64,000 bases of DNA from Luteipulveratus mongoliensis (lineage in GTDB: Bacteria > Actinomycetota > Actinomycetes > Actinomycetales > Dermatophilaceae), in NCBI RefSeq assembly GCF_001190945.1, contig NZ_CP011112.1:4154001-4218000 (forward strand), in the 5' to 3' direction. The translations under genes and the position numbers were made by a program. Positions 10,809-19,311 of this stretch are shown in pieces. The notes under the pieces are model-generated. The model worked only from the letters and a program-made list of their open reading frames with translations, did not search any database and was not told where the DNA came from. Within the stretch, counting starts at the first letter, position 1. Each line of letters starts with the position of its first letter.

Positions 10809-11398
10809 GCCCGGTCTTCGCCCATGGCCAGCTGCGCCTGTACGTCCTCGCCCTGCTCGCCGACGGCCCGCGGCACGGCTATGAGGTGATGCGCGACCTC
10901 GAGCAGCGCTTCGACGGTCTCTACACGCCGAGTGCCGGCACGGTCTATCCGCGCCTGGCCAAGCTCGAGGAGGAGGGGCTGGTCACCAGGACGGACGAGG
11001 GACGCAAGGCGATGTACGCCATCACCGACGCCGGACGCGCCGAGGTCGCCGACCGGCAGCACGACCTCGGAGACCTCGAGCACGACCTGGAGCTGTCCGC
11101 CCAACGGCTGGCCGACGAGGTGCGCGACCGTGTTCGCGGCGGTGCGGCGGACCTACGGGCCGAGCTCAAGCAGGCTGCCAAGGACGCCCGGCGAACCGCA
11201 CAACCGGTCAGTTCCTCCGAGTTCACGGACAACCGGAAGATGACGGTCGACATCGAGCGTGCGCTGCACGACCTCGGTCGGGAGGTACGTCAGCTCTCGC
11301 GCGGATCCCGAGTGAGCGACGACGTACGACGTGTGGTGCTTGAGGCGATCGCCCGGGCTCGTGAAGAGGTCCGGCAGGCGGCGCGGGACCAGCGATGA
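10805..11398 (+). CDS. PadR family transcriptional regulator
   Basis: 197-residue regulator with an N-terminal winged helix: QLRLYVLALLADGPRHGYEVMRDLEQRF, then TPSAGTVYPRLAKLEEEGLVT, the diagnostic PadR motif (about 8-85). The C-terminal half is a long charged helical region that probably dimerises. It is translationally coupled to the DUF4097 gene and is the likely ligand of the three GATATATC operators upstream, giving an autoregulated two-gene operon. The inducer is unknown. Confidence 0.93.
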   Translation: MSPVFAHGQLRLYVLALLADGPRHGYEVMRDLEQRFDGLYTPSAGTVYPRLAKLEEEGLVTRTDEGRKAMYAITDAGRAEVADRQHDLGDLEHDLELSAQRLADEVRDRVRGGAADLRAELKQAAKDARRTAQPVSSSEFTDNRKMTVDIERALHDLGREVRQLSRGSRVSDDVRRVVLEAIARAREEVRQAARDQR

Positions 11399-11434
11399 CA
11401 ACCGTGAGATCCGTGATCCGACAAGGAGATTCGT

Positions 11435-11567
11435 GATGCCTCAAGGCTCCGTGGGGCTCGCCTGCCGTGGGCGCGACCTGCATCTGACGCCGCGTGGACT
11501 CCGCCACGCCGCGCACCAGACTCCCCTCGCCGCGCGTCGCACCGAGCGGCATCGGTCCGAGCGATGA
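11435..11567 (+). CDS. Possible 43-residue Arg-rich small ORF (weak)
   Basis: A good Shine-Dalgarno, AAGGAG, lies 7 nt before an ATG that opens a 43-codon frame, MPQGSVGLACRGRDL onward, ending RRTERHRSER. It is strongly basic with no recognisable family, and in such GC-rich DNA an Arg-rich frame of this size can arise by chance. It sits after padR and could be a third member of that transcript or non-coding. Only the ribosome-binding site supports it. Confidence 0.2.
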
Positions 11568-11807
11568 TCTTTCGAACCGTGCAGCTGGCTCGAGTCAGGC
11601 GTTCGGTCGCCCGAGTGCCCGACAGGGCCGGCCGGCCGCGCGCCGTCGGGCCGGGTTCAGCGTGCTACGACCTTCGATGATCGCCTCCTGAGGAGCCGCC
11701 TCGACCGGTCACGGTGGCGTCACTTTCGGGAGGGCCTGGCCGTGGTCGGCGCCACTCGGTGGCAGGATGCCCCCGTCTGCAGGACGCCGCTCGGAAGGAA
11801 AACCCTC
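11568..11807. other. Intergenic region upstream of the amino-acid importer
   Basis: About 240 bp with no convincing gene. It holds the leader of the substrate-binding protein gene with its SD (GGAAGGA). A short dyad, CTCC-TGA-GGAG, lies near 11690. No riboswitch or promoter could be assigned by eye. Confidence 0.5.
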
Positions 11808-12728
11808 ATGTCGTCTCGCCCCACCCGCCGGTACGGCGCCATCACCGGCGCCTCCGCTGCGATCTTCGCTCTTGCTCTCGCCGGATGCGGCTCCGACAGC
11901 CTCGACACCGGTGGCGACAAGACGTCCGCACCAGCCGGCCCGACGGCCAGCGTCACCAAGAACGCCTCCCTCGCCGACAAGGTGCCCGCTGACATCAAGG
12001 CCAAGGGCACGCTCAACGTCGCGACCGATGCGTCGTACCCACCCAACGAGTACTTCGGGACCGACGGCAAGACCATCGAGGGCATGGACATCGAGATCCT
12101 CAACGCCGTCGCGGGCAAGCTGGGTCTGAAGATGAAGTACCAGAACGCCGGTTTCGACTCGATCGTGCTCGGTGTGAAGTCCAAGAAGTACGACATGGCG
12201 GTCTCTTCGCTCACGATCAACCCCGAGCGCAAGCAGCAGGTCGACTTCGTCAGCTACTTCTCGGCCGGCACCCAGTGGGTCACCGCCAAGGGCAACCCGA
12301 AGAAGCTCGACCCGGCCAACGCCTGTGGCAAGACGATCTCGGTCCAGAAGGGCACGGTCCAGATCACTGACCTCAACAAGCGCAGTGCCACCTGCAAGGC
12401 TGGCGGCAAGCCCGGCCTCAAGCTGCTCATCGAGGATGCCCAGGTCAAGGCGACGACCGACCTGGTGTCGGGCCGCGCCGACGGCATGGCCGCTGACCTG
12501 CCGGTGTCCGTCGACGCCGTGACCAAGAACGGCGGCAAGCTGCAGCTGGTCGGCCAGAACTACGACAGCGCCCCCTACGGATTCGCGCTGCCCAAGGGCC
12601 AGACGGCGTTCGGCAACGTGCTGGTCGAGGGACTGAAGGCGATCAAGGCCGACGGCAGCTACGACGCGATCCTCAAGAAGTGGAAGACCGAGGGCGGCTC
12701 GATCAGCAACTTCGCCGTCAACCCCTGA
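11808..12728 (+). CDS. ABC transporter substrate-binding lipoprotein, polar amino acid type (SBP_bac_3)
   Basis: 306-residue lipoprotein. The N-terminus has a Tat/Sec-type signal with lipobox [10 protein letters not shown], Cys at about residue 27. The mature part shows the family-3 pattern: [56 protein letters not shown] and a C-terminal [11 protein letters not shown]. It delivers a polar amino acid (glutamine, glutamate, cystine or similar; ligand not resolvable) to the permease encoded next. The ATG after GGAAGGAAAACCCTC was chosen over an upstream start because it places the signal peptide at the N-terminus. The stop overlaps the permease start (TGATG). Confidence 0.93.
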   Translation: MSSRPTRRYGAITGASAAIFALALAGCGSDSLDTGGDKTSAPAGPTASVTKNASLADKVPADIKAKGTLNVATDASYPPNEYFGTDGKTIEGMDIEILNAVAGKLGLKMKYQNAGFDSIVLGVKSKKYDMAVSSLTINPERKQQVDFVSYFSAGTQWVTAKGNPKKLDPANACGKTISVQKGTVQITDLNKRSATCKAGGKPGLKLLIEDAQVKATTDLVSGRADGMAADLPVSVDAVTKNGGKLQLVGQNYDSAPYGFALPKGQTAFGNVLVEGLKAIKADGSYDAILKKWKTEGGSISNFAVNP

Positions 12729-13699
12729 TGGCTACTCCCATCGAGACCGGGGAACGCCCCGGCAAGATCGATGCTCGGCCGGTGCCGCACCCGTGGCGCT
12801 GGGTGATCGTCGCGATCATCGCCGTGCTGATTGCGATGATGATCAGCTCTTTCGTCACCAACGACCGGTGGGACTGGTCCTTCGTCCCCAAGGTGATGAA
12901 GTTCAACCCAGTCCTCGAAGGTCTGATCAAGGGCACTGTCGCCGTGACCATCGGCGCCATGATCATCGGTGTCGTCGGCGGCATCACCTTGGCGATCATG
13001 CGCCTGTCCGAGAACCCGCTGCTCAAGGGCGTCGCGTTCGTCTACACCTGGTTCTTCCGTGCCATCCCACGGCTGGTCTTCCTGGTCATGCTCGGCACAG
13101 GTGCGGGCTATCTCTACCCGAAGCTCGACCTGGGTGTGCCGTTCGGACAGCAGATCGCGAGCTGGTTCGGACTCTCCTCCGACCTGACCATCGGCAGCAT
13201 CAACGTCAACAGCCTGTCGACCGGCATCTGGGTCGGCATCATCGGCCTCGGCCTGTCCGAGGCGGCCTACATGGCCGAGATCGCACGCGCCGGCATCATG
13301 TCGGTCGACAAGGGCCAGTCCGAGGCCGCCCAGGCCATCGGCATGTCACCGGGCAAGACGATGCGCCGGGTCGTGCTGCCTCAGGCGATGCGTGTGATCG
13401 TGCCGCCCACCGGCAACGAGACGATCTCGATGGTCAAGGACACCTCGCTGCTGGTTGCGGTGCCGATCAGCATGGAGCTCTGGTTCCAGATCAGCCAGGT
13501 CTCCAACAACACCGGCCGCATCATGGGCGCCTACATGGCCGGATTCTTCTGGTACCTCATCGTGTGCACCGTGCTGATGATCGGCCAGTACTTCCTCGAG
13601 CGTCACTACGGTCGTGGCTTCGGCTCCACGTCCGAGCGGAGCGCACTCAAAGCGAAGATGCTGGGCATCACCGGCGCCGGCCGCGGAGGGATTCACTGA
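12728..13699 (+). CDS. Amino acid ABC transporter permease
   Basis: 323-residue inner-membrane subunit. After an N-terminal cytoplasmic tail and first helix ([18 protein letters not shown]), the BPD_transp_1 domain runs from about residue 60. It includes [16 protein letters not shown] and the EAA loop [20 protein letters not shown] followed by [23 protein letters not shown], which docks the ATPase. It forms a His/Glu/Gln-type importer with the flanking lipoprotein and ATPase. Both ends overlap neighbours by one base. The unusually long periplasmic segment [20 protein letters not shown] between helices may belong to the gating region. Confidence 0.94.
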   Translation: MATPIETGERPGKIDARPVPHPWRWVIVAIIAVLIAMMISSFVTNDRWDWSFVPKVMKFNPVLEGLIKGTVAVTIGAMIIGVVGGITLAIMRLSENPLLKGVAFVYTWFFRAIPRLVFLVMLGTGAGYLYPKLDLGVPFGQQIASWFGLSSDLTIGSINVNSLSTGIWVGIIGLGLSEAAYMAEIARAGIMSVDKGQSEAAQAIGMSPGKTMRRVVLPQAMRVIVPPTGNETISMVKDTSLLVAVPISMELWFQISQVSNNTGRIMGAYMAGFFWYLIVCTVLMIGQYFLERHYGRGFGSTSERSALKAKMLGITGAGRGGIH

Positions 13700-14580
13700 T
13701 GACCGACACCACTGAGGTGACGTACGACGAGAGCCGGGCCCCAGGCGTACCTCTCGTCCGAGCACTCAATGTCACCAAGGCTTTTCACGGCAACGAGGTC
13801 CTCAAGGGCATCGACCTGGACGTGCACGAGGGCGAGGTCGTCTGCCTGCTCGGACCGTCCGGTTCGGGCAAGACCACCTTCCTGCGTTGCGTCAACCAGC
13901 TCGAGACGATCAATGGCGGCCGCATCTGGGTCGACGGCGATCTGATGGGCTACGAGGACAAGGGCGGCCGTCTGCACCGGCTGCACGACAAGCGCATCGC
14001 TGCGCAGCGTCGTGAGATCGGCATGGTGTTCCAGCGGTTCAACCTGTTCCCCCACATGACGGCGATCCAGAACGTCAAGGAGGGCCCGGTCCAGGTCAAG
14101 GGCGTCGGCAAGAAGGAGAGCCACGCCGCCGCCCTCGAGCTGCTCGAGCGCGTCGGCCTGGGCGACAAGTGCGACCACTACCCGGCCCAGCTGTCCGGTG
14201 GCCAGCAGCAGCGCGTCGCGATCGCTCGTGCGCTCGCTATGCGTCCCAAGCTGATGCTCTTCGACGAGCCGACGTCGGCGCTCGACCCGGAGCTGGTCGG
14301 CGAGGTGCTCGCGGTCATGCGCGAGCTCGCGCAGGAGGGCATGACGATGCTCGTGGTGACCCACGAGATGGCCTTCGCCCGTGAGGTCGCCGACCGCGTC
14401 GTCTTCATGGACGCGGGTGTGGTCGTGGAGTCCGGCGATCCCAAGGACGTCATCAACAACCCGCAGCACGAGCGCACCAAGTCGTTCCTCAGTCGGCTGC
14501 ACTCCGACGAGGAGCACCGCCGCGAGGCCGTCATCGACCCGCTGCACGCGGGTTCGGCTACGGCCGATCCGGAGGACTGA
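13699..14580 (+). CDS. Amino acid ABC transporter ATP-binding protein (GlnQ-like)
   Basis: 293-residue ATPase. Walker [22 protein letters not shown]-loop [14 protein letters not shown], signature [17 protein letters not shown], Walker [20 protein letters not shown] and H-loop [15 protein letters not shown] are all intact, with the [13 protein letters not shown] segment typical of polar amino acid importers. A 30-residue insert after the P-loop ([16 protein letters not shown]) is common in this subfamily. It completes the lipoprotein-permease-ATPase operon; sodX begins 5 bp downstream. Confidence 0.95.
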   Translation: MTDTTEVTYDESRAPGVPLVRALNVTKAFHGNEVLKGIDLDVHEGEVVCLLGPSGSGKTTFLRCVNQLETINGGRIWVDGDLMGYEDKGGRLHRLHDKRIAAQRREIGMVFQRFNLFPHMTAIQNVKEGPVQVKGVGKKESHAAALELLERVGLGDKCDHYPAQLSGGQQQRVAIARALAMRPKLMLFDEPTSALDPELVGEVLAVMRELAQEGMTMLVVTHEMAFAREVADRVVFMDAGVVVESGDPKDVINNPQHERTKSFLSRLHSDEEHRREAVIDPLHAGSATADPED

Positions 14581-14585
14581 CGCGG

Positions 14586-14888
14586 GTGCAGCTCGGCATC
14601 GCGGTCGTTCGCGGACGCTCGATGCTGCCGACCTACCGGGACGGCGACCGCCTTATCGTGCTGTACGACGGGCGCGTCGTCCCGGGCCGCGCGCATCTCG
14701 TCCAGCTGCCACCGGGACCCGACGGGCCGCGCCCGATGGCGGTCAAACGGGTCACCCGACGCGACGGCGACGGGTGGTGGATCGAGTGCGACAACCCGGG
14801 CGAGGGCGTCGACTCCTGGACGGTGGACGCGCTGCCAGCAGAGGCCGTACGCGCTCGTGTCCTCACCCGTCTCCCCCGCCTTCCCTAA
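14586..14888 (+). CDS. sodX: Nickel-type superoxide dismutase maturation protease (S24/S26-like)
   Basis: 100-residue serine peptidase of the signal-peptidase fold. The catalytic Ser lies in RGRSMLPTYRDGDRL (Ser12) and the Lys in MAVKRVTRRDGD (Lys54). SodX-type enzymes trim the Ni-SOD precursor so that the mature protein begins His-Cys; the target, sodN, lies about 105 bp downstream. The GTG start follows CGGAGG, which overlaps the end of the importer ATPase gene, so sodX is probably read from the amino-acid transporter transcript, an unusual linkage. It lacks the membrane anchor of housekeeping signal peptidases, consistent with cytoplasmic action. Confidence 0.9.
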   Translation: MQLGIAVVRGRSMLPTYRDGDRLIVLYDGRVVPGRAHLVQLPPGPDGPRPMAVKRVTRRDGDGWWIECDNPGEGVDSWTVDALPAEAVRARVLTRLPRLP

Positions 14889-14893
14889 AGCAC

Positions 14894-14910
14894 ATGCGAC
14901 CGAGTCGCAT
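14894..14910. promoter_or_regulatory. Inverted repeat between sodX and sodN
   Basis: ATGCGAC-CGA-GTCGCAT, perfect 7-bp arms, lies just after the sodX stop and about 85 bp before the sodN ATG. It could be an operator for a metal-responsive regulator of sodN or a short terminator for sodX. The sequence does not decide. Confidence 0.4.
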
Positions 14911-14994
14911 ATGCGCTGGCCAGCCGATTCGGCTCGCCTCCGGAGGGGTACGTTGCCAAGGCACGGCCACATACGCGCGAAAGGGATCTGAGAC

Positions 14995-15402
14995 ATGCTG
15001 AAGCGTTTGTTCGCACCCACGATTGAGGTCAGCGCGCACTGCGACCTCCCCTGCGGCGTCTATGACCCGGCGCAGGCTCGCATCGAGGCCGAGTCGGTCA
15101 AGGCGATCCTGCAGAAGGTTGCCGAGAAGCCGGACGACCAGGACTTCAAGATCCGGGCTGCGATCATCAAGGAGCAGCGCTCCGAGCTGGTCAAGCACCA
15201 CCTCTGGGTGCTGTGGACCGACTACTTCAAGCCGCCGCACTTCGAGAAGTACCCCGAGCTGCACACGCTGGTCAACGAGGCCACCAAGCTCGCGGGCGCC
15301 GGTGGCACCAAGGCCAGCTGGGACGTCAAGACCGCCGACGACCTGCTTGCGAAGATCGACGAGATCGCCCGCATCTTCAAGGAGACCAAGCAGGCTGCTT
15401 GA
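14995..15402 (+). CDS. sodN: Superoxide dismutase, nickel-containing
   Basis: 135-residue Ni-SOD precursor that dismutates superoxide in the cytoplasm. A 14-residue leader (MLKRLFAPTIEVSA) precedes the nickel hook HCDLPCGVYDP; after cleavage His15, Cys16 and Cys20 become ligands 1, 2 and 6. The rest is the four-helix bundle with SELVKHHLWVLWTDYFKPPH, characteristic of the family. RBS GAAAGGGAT. The processing enzyme SodX is encoded just upstream. In Streptomyces sodN is nickel-induced and opposed by an Fe-SOD; no such regulator gene is visible here. A strong hairpin ends the transcript. Confidence 0.97.
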   Translation: MLKRLFAPTIEVSAHCDLPCGVYDPAQARIEAESVKAILQKVAEKPDDQDFKIRAAIIKEQRSELVKHHLWVLWTDYFKPPHFEKYPELHTLVNEATKLAGAGGTKASWDVKTADDLLAKIDEIARIFKETKQAA

Positions 15403-15417
15403 TCTCCCGTAGTCCAC

Positions 15418-15456
15418 GAGAAGGGCCCGTCCAGCACTCCAGGACGGGCCCTTCTC
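15418..15456 (+). terminator. Terminator hairpin of sodN
   Basis: Perfect 15-bp arms, GAGAAGGGCCCGTCC and GGACGGGCCCTTCTC, with a 9-nt loop, 16 bp after the sodN stop. A short T-containing tail follows. Confidence 0.88.
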
Positions 15457-15598
15457 ATGCGCCTGAGCGGGCCCCTGTCGTACGCCTTGCCCGGCTGGCC
15501 ATGTCACTCACCTGAAAGCCCTGTGACGACCGTCACGGACCGATAGCGTCGGTCCGTTCCCGCGGGCCGGACCGGCCCGCCCGTCATCGGAGGTTGCG

Positions 15599-15883
15599 GT
15601 GTCTGATCACGAGAACCCCGACCAGGCGCCACCGGCGAACACCGGTCTGCTCTGGTTCGCGGGCATCTTGCTGCTGATCCCCATGCTGGCTCTCACCCCG
15701 GTGGGCTGGTACGCCAAGAAGGACCCCGAGCTGTGGGGATTCCCGTTCTTCGTCTGGTACCAGCTGATGTGGGTCTTCCTGTGCTCCGCGTGCACGATGG
15801 CCGCCTACTCGCTGGTCAAGAAGGCCCGCCCGCACGTGCCGATGCGCACGTCCGCCTCGCTCGATGCGGAGGATGACCGCTGA
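15599..15883 (+). CDS. DUF3311 small membrane subunit of monocarboxylate transporter
   Basis: 94-residue protein with two helices, TGLLWFAGILLLIPMLALTP and FPFFVWYQLMWVFLCSACTMAAY, joined by GWYAKKDPELWG, the DUF3311 pattern. DUF3311 proteins are encoded directly before actinobacterial sodium:solute symporters of the MctC/MctP type; here the stop overlaps the symporter ATG (TGATG). The role is probably assembly or activity of the transporter. GTG start behind ATCGGAGGTTGCGGT. Confidence 0.88.
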   Translation: MSDHENPDQAPPANTGLLWFAGILLLIPMLALTPVGWYAKKDPELWGFPFFVWYQLMWVFLCSACTMAAYSLVKKARPHVPMRTSASLDAEDDR

Positions 15884-17595
15884 TGTACGCACAGCTCCCG
15901 ATGGCACCTGAGCCCTCGACTCCCGGCAACGGCGTCAATGGCGTCGCCCTCACGATCCTGATCGTGCTGTTCCTCATCGTCACGGTGATGGGCTTCATGG
16001 CCTCCCGCTGGCGGCGCGCCGACTCGATGGAGTCCCTCGACGAGTGGGGTCTGGGTGGCCGGTCGTTCGGCACCTGGATCACCTGGTTCCTGCTGGGCGG
16101 TGACCTCTACACGGCCTACACGTTCGTGGCCGTCCCGGCCGCAATGTTCGGCGCGGGTGCGGTGGCCGGCTTCTTCGCGGTGCCCTACACGATCCTCGCC
16201 TACCCGATCATCTTCTTCTTCATGTCGCGGCTGTGGTCGATCAGCCACCGACACGGCTACGTGACCTCGGCGGACTTCGTCCGCGGTCGCTACGGCTCGC
16301 GCTCGCTCTCGCTGGCGATCTCGATCACCGGCTTCGTGGCCCTGATGCCCTACATCGCGCTGCAGCTGGTCGGCATCCAGGCCGTCCTCGAGGTGGCCGG
16401 TGTCGGCGGCAGCGACAACTGGCTGGCCAAGGACCTCCCGCTGCTGATCGCGTTCGCGGTGCTCGCGGCCTACACCTACTCCAGCGGCCTGCGCGCGCCG
16501 GCGGTCATCGCCTTCGTCAAGGACATCCTGATCTACCTGGTGATCATCGTCGCGATCATCTACCTGCCCTCGAAGGTCGGCGGCTGGAGCCACATCTTCG
16601 ACGCCGTGCACGCCAAGACCGAGGTCCCGCCGAAGCCGTCCAAGCCGGGCTACGGGCCTGCTGCACCGTTCGTCGACACCGTGGGCCCCAAGGCGCAATG
16701 GGCGTACGTCACCCTCGCCTTCGGCTCAGCGATGGCGCTATTCATGTACCCGCACTCGATCACCGCGGTGCTGTCGTCCAAGAGCCGTACGACGATCCGC
16801 CGCAACGCCTCGATCCTGCCGGCGTACTCGTTCGTGCTGGCGCTCCTGGCGCTGCTCGGTTGGGTCGCAATCGCGGCCGGAACCAAGCCGATCGGACTGG
16901 ACGGCAAGCCCAACGCCCAGCTCGTCGTACCGCAGCTGTTCGAGGACCAGTTCCCGGACTGGTTCACGGGAGTTGCGTTCGCAGCCATAGCGATTGGTGC
17001 GCTCGTGCCAGCGGCGATCATGTCCATCGCGGCGGCCAACACGTTCACGCGCAACATCTACAAGGAATGGATCCGCCCCAACGCGACGCCCGCTGAGGAG
17101 GCCAAGGTCTCCAAGCTGACGTCGTTGGTGGTGAAGCTGTTCGCCCTGCTGTTCGTCTTCACGATGGACAAGCAGAACGCAATCAACTTCCAGCTCCTCG
17201 GCGGCATCTGGATCCTGCAGACGTTCCCCGCGATCGTGGTCGGCCTCTACACGCGCTGGCTGCACCGATGGGCGCTGCTGGCCGGTTGGGCGGTCGCGAT
17301 GATCTACGGGACGTGGCAGGCGTACGGCATCAAGAGCCCGGCGACCAAGCACTTCGGTGGGTCGACCGACACGATCCCGGTGATCGGCGAGCTCGGCTAC
17401 ATCGCGCTTACGGCGTTCGCGATCAACGTGATCGTCTCGGTGGTGCTGACGTTCGTGCTGCGCGCGGCCAAGGCGCCTGAAGGTGTCGACGAGACCCGCA
17501 AGGCGGACTACTTCGTCGACTCCGACGACCCACGGGTGCAGCGTTACGACGCCGACCCGTACGACGGTGTCCCGCCGGACGGTAAGCCCGCCTGA
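15883..17595 (+). CDS. Sodium:solute symporter family monocarboxylate permease (MctC/MctP-like)
   Basis: 570-residue, about 13-helix SSS-family transporter. Diagnostic segments are WGLGGRSFGTWITWFLLGGDLYTAYTF, ISHRHGYVTSADFVRGRYG, ALMPYIALQLVGIQ and MYPHSITAVLSSKSRTTIRRNA. Pairing with DUF3311 and the close match in pattern to corynebacterial MctC suggest uptake of acetate, propionate or pyruvate with Na+ or H+. A charged C-terminal tail ends at DPYDGVPPDGKPA. A long bidirectional hairpin separates it from the convergent LuxR gene. Confidence 0.9.
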   Translation: MYAQLPMAPEPSTPGNGVNGVALTILIVLFLIVTVMGFMASRWRRADSMESLDEWGLGGRSFGTWITWFLLGGDLYTAYTFVAVPAAMFGAGAVAGFFAVPYTILAYPIIFFFMSRLWSISHRHGYVTSADFVRGRYGSRSLSLAISITGFVALMPYIALQLVGIQAVLEVAGVGGSDNWLAKDLPLLIAFAVLAAYTYSSGLRAPAVIAFVKDILIYLVIIVAIIYLPSKVGGWSHIFDAVHAKTEVPPKPSKPGYGPAAPFVDTVGPKAQWAYVTLAFGSAMALFMYPHSITAVLSSKSRTTIRRNASILPAYSFVLALLALLGWVAIAAGTKPIGLDGKPNAQLVVPQLFEDQFPDWFTGVAFAAIAIGALVPAAIMSIAAANTFTRNIYKEWIRPNATPAEEAKVSKLTSLVVKLFALLFVFTMDKQNAINFQLLGGIWILQTFPAIVVGLYTRWLHRWALLAGWAVAMIYGTWQAYGIKSPATKHFGGSTDTIPVIGELGYIALTAFAINVIVSVVLTFVLRAAKAPEGVDETRKADYFVDSDDPRVQRYDADPYDGVPPDGKPA

Positions 17596-17617
17596 CCGAC
17601 CCGGTCGTTTTACAGCT

Positions 17618-17655
17618 GCAGAAGGTTCGAGCGCTATGGCGCTCGAACCTTCTGC
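17618..17655. terminator. Bidirectional terminator between the symporter and the LuxR pair
   Basis: Perfect 17-bp arms, GCAGAAGGTTCGAGCGC and its complement, around a TATG loop, between convergent genes. It should end both the symporter transcript and the minus-strand signalling cassette. Confidence 0.9.
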
Positions 17656-17671
17656 CGTTACCTGCCCGAGA

Positions 17672-18442
17672 TCAGTGACCGTCCATCCAGCGCCGATACG
17701 CGATGCCCAGCTCGAACCTGCTCTGCACCTCGAACATCGTGTAGAGATCGGCCACCGCTGACCTGACGGTGCGGCTGGTGATCTTGAGCTCGGACGCAAT
17801 CTTCTCGTCCGTCATGCCGTACGTCATCAGGTGCAAGATCCGTAGCTGCCTCAACGTTGGCTTCAACGCCCTCCGTCGATCCCGAAACTGGACCGGCATA
17901 CTCGTCTCTCGCGCACCCCGGATGTACGAACGAGCCAGGTTGGTTGTCTGACGGTCAACAACCACAACCGCGGCAATCTCCTCTCCCTGTCCCGTCACTC
18001 GAAGACGGACGATGCTGTCGTCAATGAGCATCACGCTCAGCGGCAGTCCCGGTCGCTCGCCGCGAAAGTCCTCGCCGCCGCAGTCGCACAAGCCCGACTG
18101 ACAAAGAACGTCAGGCGTAATATGTGCACAAACCGTAGAACCTCGAACACCGCGATCAGCTGATCGTCGGTGCATCGCTAGAACCTCGTCAGTTGTGTAC
18201 ATGAACGAGGCATAGGAAGCCCCTTCGACAGTGTGCTGGCAGCTTGTTTCCAACGCCCTCATGCCGCGCATATTGTCTTCGCTCAGCCACACTGCTTCAA
18301 TACCTGGCGAGAAGACGCCAGATCGCTGCTGGAGTACGCGGCAGTCCTCGTCGGTCAGAGAGTTCGGGTCGCCGGCGACAGCCCTTGCCAGCACGGAACG
18401 CACCCTGTCGAGGGGCGACACACTACTGCTCTCAATGGCCAT
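17672..18442 (-). CDS. LuxR-type regulator, downstream copy of a tandem pair
   Basis: 256 residues. The C-terminal 76 residues form a LuxR/GerE-type HTH: LRQLRILHLMTYGMTDEKIA, then SELKITSRTVRSAVADLYTM, ending WMDGH. The N-terminal part (about 1-180) resembles the TrmB/PLD-like sensor found in actinobacterial LuxR proteins, with RSADRGVRGSTVCAHITPDVL and a Cys cluster CQSGLCDCGG. There is no receiver domain, so it is a one-component regulator. The start overlaps the last 11 bp of the upstream LuxR gene. The HTH is nearly identical to that of its neighbour while the sensor half is clearly different, so both probably bind the same operator in response to different cues. Confidence 0.85.
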   Translation of the reverse strand: MAIESSSVSPLDRVRSVLARAVAGDPNSLTDEDCRVLQQRSGVFSPGIEAVWLSEDNMRGMRALETSCQHTVEGASYASFMYTTDEVLAMHRRSADRGVRGSTVCAHITPDVLCQSGLCDCGGEDFRGERPGLPLSVMLIDDSIVRLRVTGQGEEIAAVVVVDRQTTNLARSYIRGARETSMPVQFRDRRRALKPTLRQLRILHLMTYGMTDEKIASELKITSRTVRSAVADLYTMFEVQSRFELGIAYRRWMDGH

Positions 18443-19268
18443 TGACCCACCGCTGATAGGCGATGCCGAGCTCGAACCGGCTCTGTACCTCGAACATCGT
18501 GTAGAGATCGGCTACCGCTGACCTGATGGTGCGGCTGGTGATCTTGAGCTCGGACGCAATCTTCTCGTCCGTCATGCCGTACGTCATCAAGTGCAAGATC
18601 CGTAGCTGCCGCAACGTCGGCTTCAGCGGCCTGCGCCGGTCCCGCAACTGAACCGGCATGCTCGAGGCGACGATGCGATCGATCAAGGTCACGACATTCT
18701 GCACAACCACTCGATCAGCAGTCACGATGTAGCTCACTCCGGCTGCATTCAGTGGCACCCGGACGAGCGCGAGGCGTCGATCAATGGCGAACACACCCAG
18801 GTGAATGTGCGCCTGGTCGCCGTAGTACTCACCTATCCCATTGCAAGGACAAGCCGACGCTGTGCACAGCAGATCCGGCGAGATGCTCCCTCGCACCGAT
18901 CGGCCTCGCACTCCCTTCGCCGAGCTGCGGACATGAAGCTCACGACTCTGCTCAGGTACGAATTGGACCGCATCCGGGAGCGCGCTCTCGACCGTATGAG
19001 CGCACGATCTCTCCAGGCCGGCCAGCCCATTCCTTGTCTCGTCGGGCCCGAGCCAGACCCCCTCAATCCCTGGGGCGTCCTCCACCCGGCGATCGGCCAA
19101 CGATTCGAGCTCTGCAGGTGGCCGCAAGATGCCTCGGCCCTGCGCAGCCGCACCAGTAACCGCCCGGATCACGTCAATGGGCGCGACATCTCGTTCCCCA
19201 ACCAGCCCTTGCTTAGTGGCCAACATCGATCCCCCAACCCCTCGCACGCTCGATGCGTGCCCGTTCAC
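18432..19268 (-). CDS. LuxR-type regulator, upstream copy of a tandem pair
   Basis: 278 residues with the same layout as the next gene: a PLD-like/TrmB-type sensor region (RSSAKGVRGRSVRGSISPDLL, then LCTASACPCNG with clustered Cys) and a C-terminal LuxR HTH differing from its neighbour at about 6 of 76 positions. The GTG start gives the full frame; a later ATG at 19226 (MLATKQGLVG) behind GGGGGATCG is an equally good start and would remove 14 residues. It is the fourth gene of the minus-strand cassette, 43 bp after the HD gene. The Cys pairs could bind metal or sense redox; that is inference. Confidence 0.84.
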   Translation of the reverse strand: MNGHASSVRGVGGSMLATKQGLVGERDVAPIDVIRAVTGAAAQGRGILRPPAELESLADRRVEDAPGIEGVWLGPDETRNGLAGLERSCAHTVESALPDAVQFVPEQSRELHVRSSAKGVRGRSVRGSISPDLLCTASACPCNGIGEYYGDQAHIHLGVFAIDRRLALVRVPLNAAGVSYIVTADRVVVQNVVTLIDRIVASSMPVQLRDRRRPLKPTLRQLRILHLMTYGMTDEKIASELKITSRTIRSAVADLYTMFEVQSRFELGIAYQRWVNGH

Positions 19269-19311
19269 ATCACACCATCCCGGTCATCAGGTCGATAGGC
19301 AACCGAACGTC

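Noticed and set aside
11572-11807. Region before the importer considered for a riboswitch
   Set aside because: No recognisable conserved core or large multi-helix fold could be assigned by eye.
12793-13698. Extension of the amino-acid ATPase frame upstream through the permease gene
   Set aside because: The permease reading frame is strongly supported; the extension is Arg/His/Gly-rich noise.
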